This document shows positions 60,401-64,000 of a stretch of 64,000 nucleotides of DNA, piece by piece. Under the pieces are notes generated by a model. The model saw only the letters and a program-made list of their open reading frames with translations. It made no database searches and was not told the origin of the DNA. This DNA comes from Callaeas wilsoni. Taxonomy: Eukaryota > Chordata > Aves > Passeriformes > Callaeidae. The position numbers were made by a program, and so were the translations under genes. The stretch spans positions 94,837-158,836 of the forward strand of contig VWPU01002121.1 of NCBI GenBank assembly GCA_013398955.1. Reading direction: 5' to 3'. Position 1 is the stretch's first letter. Each line of letters starts with the position of its first letter.

Positions 60401-62011
60401 TGCATCTATTTCAGAAGAAGACAACACACAAACTAAGAGGTATTTCTCTAAAAATGTAGTCAGGGTATAGGGTCTTCAAGCCTGAAATTTGAGCCTAAAA
60501 TTTGTACCATAAAGGTGCTAAACAGGGCCACTGAGAAACAAGACTGAAGGGCTCAGATCAGTTATCCTGTTCTAACTCCTTACTAGCTGAGGCAACTGAA
60601 TAACAGGTGTTTAGTTGAAGAACAATCCACAGGACATCTACCTTATATGTTTCACTTTAGAAATAATAAAATACTTCCCAACATTGCTGATTGCAAAACT
60701 TGAGGAGAAATGGCCAGAGCTGCAACAACCCCCCATCAGAGGGCAGGAGAAAGTCAAGAGCATCAGCAGCTGTCTGAGAGTTCACATCAGCAGGGTGTAT
60801 CCTAGGTGAAGATACTCAAATGACCCTTGGGAGTGGCCCCCTCACCTCAGTTCATGGAGGATTGCATCTCCTCCTTTAAACCTCCTTTTCATCTGTTGTC
60901 ACTTTTGATCCGGTTGCAGACTCCAACAAACACTGAGTAATATCAAAACCTGACACTGAAGACAACAGTCACAAAAAGCAGGTCAAGGGAACACAAGGGC
61001 TACACTGAAGGGACATATTAGAGAAGAAATTTCCAAGCCACCGCCAGGGATATTTGGCCTAGGCAGAAAGACAAGGTGCACGTTATGGGCCTGGGATCAA
61101 GCTCTTAGGCATATCTTTGAAATGCGAGGTTTCCTTTACCACTTCAAAATATTTCAGGTGTTTACCTCCCGCCTTTATAAGTGCAGATCCACTCATGGTT
61201 TCTTGCCCTCTAGATAACAGGTCTGTATTTCTTCTATAATAAATGTTACATTAAAACAAGCAGCCTAGCTATCAGTATTTTACTAAACCAACATAGACAC
61301 TCAAGCATCCTAAGATTCATGGCCCAGACTTCGTGTCAACTCTGCAAAACCTAATAGAAGAAGAAATTAACTTGGTTTGAGCTGCCTCTTCCTTTCTGTT
61401 GCTCACCTACCGCTCTTAAGGGCTGCTGCTGTTTTCATGGTGCATACACCACTCACAAGCTTCTGTAGCTATTGAAAGCTTTCCTATCATGCCAGAATAT
61501 ACAGGATTTTGTTTAGATAAAGCCTCTTCCTCCAGCTGAAGCCAGTCTTCCCACAGAGCTGAATTGAATAGACATATAACATATGGCAGAGTTCAGGAAA
61601 ACCACAGTTCTAGAAACATCCTGTGATCTCCCAGGAAATGGTCTAAAGCAGAGACCTACTTTCTGCCCCAGTTCTATTTCAGAAGAGCCCTCCTTTCAGA
61701 AGTCATGAAGAGAAATATAAGAACGAGCCCTATGGACTTAGTTTTCTTAGTGCCTTTAGCCTTGTACTGGAAGAAGTTATCACTTTAAAGATTGTGAGGA
61801 CCTCTTTATGCAGTTAAATATTTTGAAAAGATGTATTTAAAACCTAATTTTAGATGAGCAAGCTTGAGCTAATATTAAAAAGTTAAAAATGTCTCGGTAC
61901 AGTTAATTTTGGAATGTTAGCATTCCAATCCATTTGCTAATCAATAACAATATCCTTTTATTTACAGCAAGTACAACAGAAGAGATTGAACTGGAAACCA
62001 TTGAGTGTTAG
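56734..62011 (+). CDS. VSTM5: VSTM5, V-set and transmembrane domain-containing protein 5 (whole gene, 4 coding exons)
   Basis: Coding exons 56734-56818, 59869-60198, 60299-60439 and 61968-62011 join in phases 1, 1, 1 to 199 aa, against 200 in human as I recall. Signal peptide about 1-28; one Ig V-type domain about 31-137 (SLVVPQPNINATV, ILLSVEYSC-like strand, TIEW, DRVTTFENGSIQL, DAGYYFVTV); YEDLHF juxtamembrane motif; single membrane helix about 147-169; short tail ending TTEEIELETIEC. Both the YEDLHF and TEEIELE strings match human VSTM5. Sequons are N-A-T, N-I-S and N-G-S. VSTM5 is a cell-surface glycoprotein reported to form cis-oligomers and to shape neuronal protrusions. Oddity: the Ig domain has only one Cys, so the canonical intradomain disulfide cannot form. 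Start codon context is weak (GCTGATGA), but the peptide MRPL matches the human start. Confidence 0.96.
56819..59868 (+). other. VSTM5 intron 1
   Basis: A 3.05-kb intron; its first 600 bases remain CpG-rich, the rest is AT-rich. It ends CTTTGTCTTTCAG. No other gene seen. Confidence 0.85.
59869..60198 (+). CDS. VSTM5: VSTM5 exon 2 (Ig V domain)
   Basis: A single 330-base exon carries the whole Ig domain, residues 29-138, phase 1 at both ends as usual for Ig-domain exons. One Cys (in VEYSC). Donor TACG|GTACAA. Confidence 0.96.
60299..60439 (+). CDS. VSTM5: VSTM5 exon 3 (transmembrane)
   Basis: Residues 139-185: EVIYEDLHF, the membrane helix and the basic QKKTTHKLR stop-transfer tail. It is separated from exon 2 by only 100 bases. 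Acceptor TTTCCCCTACAG, donor AGAG|GTATTT. Confidence 0.95.
60440..61967 (+). other. VSTM5 intron 3
   Basis: A 1.5-kb AT-rich intron ending CTTTTATTTACAG. Nothing recognised. Confidence 0.85.
61968..62011 (+). CDS. VSTM5: VSTM5 exon 4 (C-terminus)
   Basis: Encodes ASTTEEIELETIEC and TAG (residue 186 shared with exon 3). The near-identical human ending confirms the splice. Confidence 0.94.
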
Positions 62012-63143
62012 CCAAGGACTGTATCATAACAAAAATAACAATTCTACCTCAGGAGAAAGCATTGGCCAAGAAAGCAACAAACCTAGAAGGTAAAATGTTT
62101 GTGACTACTGCAGAAATATCCTGACTTGCAAAGTAATTAAATCAGCAGTGTCTGATGGAGCTGTTTTGACCTGCTAAGTTTTCGGTTCTGCCAGTCAAGG
62201 TCAGAGTGAAAAAGACTATGCTTTCATGCTGAGCATGAACACATTTTTGTGGCTAGGTAATAAAATCTACAGCCTCTACCACTCTTAAAAACAACCAACC
62301 AACTAACCAACCCTCTAAGATCAACCCATAAAGGAAATTATCATGGTCTTGAAGGACGCCTGCATTTTGGATCCAGCAAGTCTCCTATTACAGACAGAGT
62401 GGTCATTAGCATTCATCAACATAATAAATTAAATATCTAATTACAGTATTACATTTAAAAATTAATTGCAAGCATTGAATCCTGTTTATTGCACCTATGC
62501 TGCTACTTTTGGGTGTAAGGAACTTCCTGAAGCTCTGAAGACAAACTGCAATTTTTCATGAGACAAAAATGACTTTGAAAGAACGCTGAGCTGGTCAAAG
62601 TTCTCCCACTTGTGTTTCCAGTTGTTTACACTGCCCCAGGATGGATGTTAACACACATTTTATGACATTACTAGAGCAGGTGGTTATACAAGGAGCAGTG
62701 CAGGCAGGCACTGAAGAGGATACTGCCTATAAAGATTAGAGGAGTCAGATAAAATACTGACACACAACATCAGTGGGGTGGCAAAGTACTAAACAGTTTT
62801 GTTGTGAAAAATGTCAAGTCCTTTGCAAACTTAGCCCAGTGATGAACAATCTATCTGAGAAAAGTTAAAACAGCATTACTTTGAAATACAGTATTTACAA
62901 ATGCAGTTCTAAAATTGCTCTTGTTGAGAAGCCACCTTTGTTTTCCCTATGTTGTAAGGAAACATGAAGTAATTCAAGTAATGTTTTCTTGAATCTGCAT
63001 ATTGCACATATTGCAATTCTCCACCTGTAGATCTGTTGGGTAGAATAACATTTGTGTTTGTCAGTGAGAAAGCAAGTAAACGGACCGAGTTCCAAATTAT
63101 TCTGTTCTGCTTTTGTAATGAGAATTTTGCAGTGTGAAATAAA
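62012..63143 (+). other. VSTM5: VSTM5 3' UTR (extent inferred)
   Basis: No further coding is seen downstream of the stop. AATAAA hexamers occur at 62259-62264, 63138-63143 and 63559-63564; each could end the transcript, giving 3' UTRs of about 0.27, 1.15 or 1.57 kb. The sequence cannot say which is used. A short run of 'aaccaaccaacta' repeats is at about 62290. Confidence 0.5.
63138..63143 (+). terminator. VSTM5: Candidate VSTM5 polyadenylation signal
   Basis: AATAAA in GTGAAATAAACTTTG. It is one of three candidates; downstream TG-rich sequence near 63170-63205 makes it a reasonable choice. Confidence 0.45.
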
Positions 63144-63983
63144 CTTTGAACCTGGAAAAAACCATGGACTAGTCTGTGCCTGTAGATTGCCATGTGTCTG
63201 TTTGAGTCAAACTGCTGCTACTACCTTTCTCAGGCTTCATCTCACTTGTTTGCAAAAACTTTTTACAGGACAGGCTGACAGAGGCCTTCCCTCTGGTCAG
63301 AGACTGGGATGCTCAAGTGCAGAGGTACTACGGGCTCCATTTGGAAAAATGTTCAGAGAATTTCTCACCAAGTGCATAACGATGCAGGTAGGTGCCAAAC
63401 AAGCCAAAGCACCCCGTGCACAATACCTTTAAGCCATCCCATACTGAGCTGGCCATTTGTAGTACAAAGGGCCTCTCTCCCACTCATAAATTGAGGTGCC
63501 AGATCCAGCTGTTTGCTCCTTCCTGCATCTAGAACAGGTCAAAAAAGGTGAGAAATGAAATAAATCTCAGATACAGCACAGACAAGTGACACTTTATTCC
63601 AATTCTCTGCTTTAAATGTATATTACCCATCTTTTGTGTCTTTGAGTGAACTAAGCTTTGACAACAGGGAAACTGTAAGTGCATCTATTTCAATCACCAA
63701 ACTTAAATTACTTGGTAAAGTATGTTTATAGAATATGGAAAACATCGTTAGGGGGGTTTTTTTGAGCCCTGAATCTTAGACTTTGAATGAATCTTAGACT
63801 TTTAATGCAAAAAGCATTAAAACACTTTGAATGTGAAGCTACATATTAGGCTGAGCTGAATATATATAGCAGGTGCTCTGCCAGACTTAGAAAGTACAAA
63901 AAGTGCAGCTTACACATAAAACCACTATTATCTGCTAACGCTGACCTGAACACTGCAATTGCCAGAGGAAGTCAGAAACATAT
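63144..63983. other. Intergenic DNA after VSTM5
   Basis: AT-rich sequence without a recognised gene. A near-duplicate 'tgaatcttagactttgaatg' / 'tgaatcttagacttttaatg' lies at about 63768-63806. Confidence 0.6.
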
Positions 63984-64000
63984 TGTCTCGGTTTGGACAG
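63984..64000. mobile_element. Possible start of an endogenous-retrovirus LTR, cut by window end
   Basis: The last 17 bases, TGTCTCGGTTTGGACAG, begin with the TG of an LTR and resemble the opening of LTRs that I recall as frequent in songbird genomes. Too short for a firm call. Confidence 0.3.

Noticed and set aside
1..64000. CRISPR arrays, operons, tRNA or rRNA genes
   Set aside because: No regularly spaced direct repeats, no bacterial gene organisation, and no cloverleaf or rRNA core sequence was seen by eye.

Overview
The window is vertebrate nuclear DNA, almost certainly from a bird. It holds several truncated CR1 non-LTR retrotransposon tails, and its split genes have GT-AG introns. The last 17 bases resemble the start of an endogenous-retrovirus LTR of a type I recall from songbirds, which hints weakly at a passerine. 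Nothing bacterial, plasmid-like or CRISPR-like is present.

Layout, left to right. (1) 1-2600: the 5' end of HEPHL1 (hephaestin-like multicopper ferroxidase) on the minus strand. Only coding exon 1 (2296-2465) and a TATA-type promoter (2558-2566) are inside; the rest of the gene lies off the left edge. (2) 2600-19980: about 17 kb without a recognisable gene, with a CR1 tail near the right end. (3) 19981-30729, plus strand: a five-exon L6-family tetraspan gene (TM4SF5-like, 196 aa). (4) 30730-37714: intergenic, with a CR1 fragment. (5) 37715-45146, plus strand: an eight-exon paralogue of the high-affinity choline transporter CHT1/SLC5A7 (544 aa), with one intron using a GC donor. (6) 45147-56340: about 11 kb of intergenic DNA rich in CR1 and other LINE remnants. 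(7) 56340-57450: a strong CpG island at the start of VSTM5. (8) 56734-62011, plus strand: VSTM5 (199 aa, four coding exons), followed by its 3' UTR and candidate polyadenylation signals.

All exon junctions were assembled by hand. In the three complete genes every intron phase closes the reading frame, and lengths match the families (196, 544 and 199 codons). HEPHL1 and VSTM5 diverge from each other here and, as I recall, are also divergent neighbours on human 11q21. The two genes between them have no counterpart that I recall at the human locus. That pair is the most interesting feature: a membrane tetraspan and a CHT1-like transporter kept in a conserved block, possibly lost in mammals. I found no multi-gene system that I would call new; the four genes share a location, not an evident pathway.
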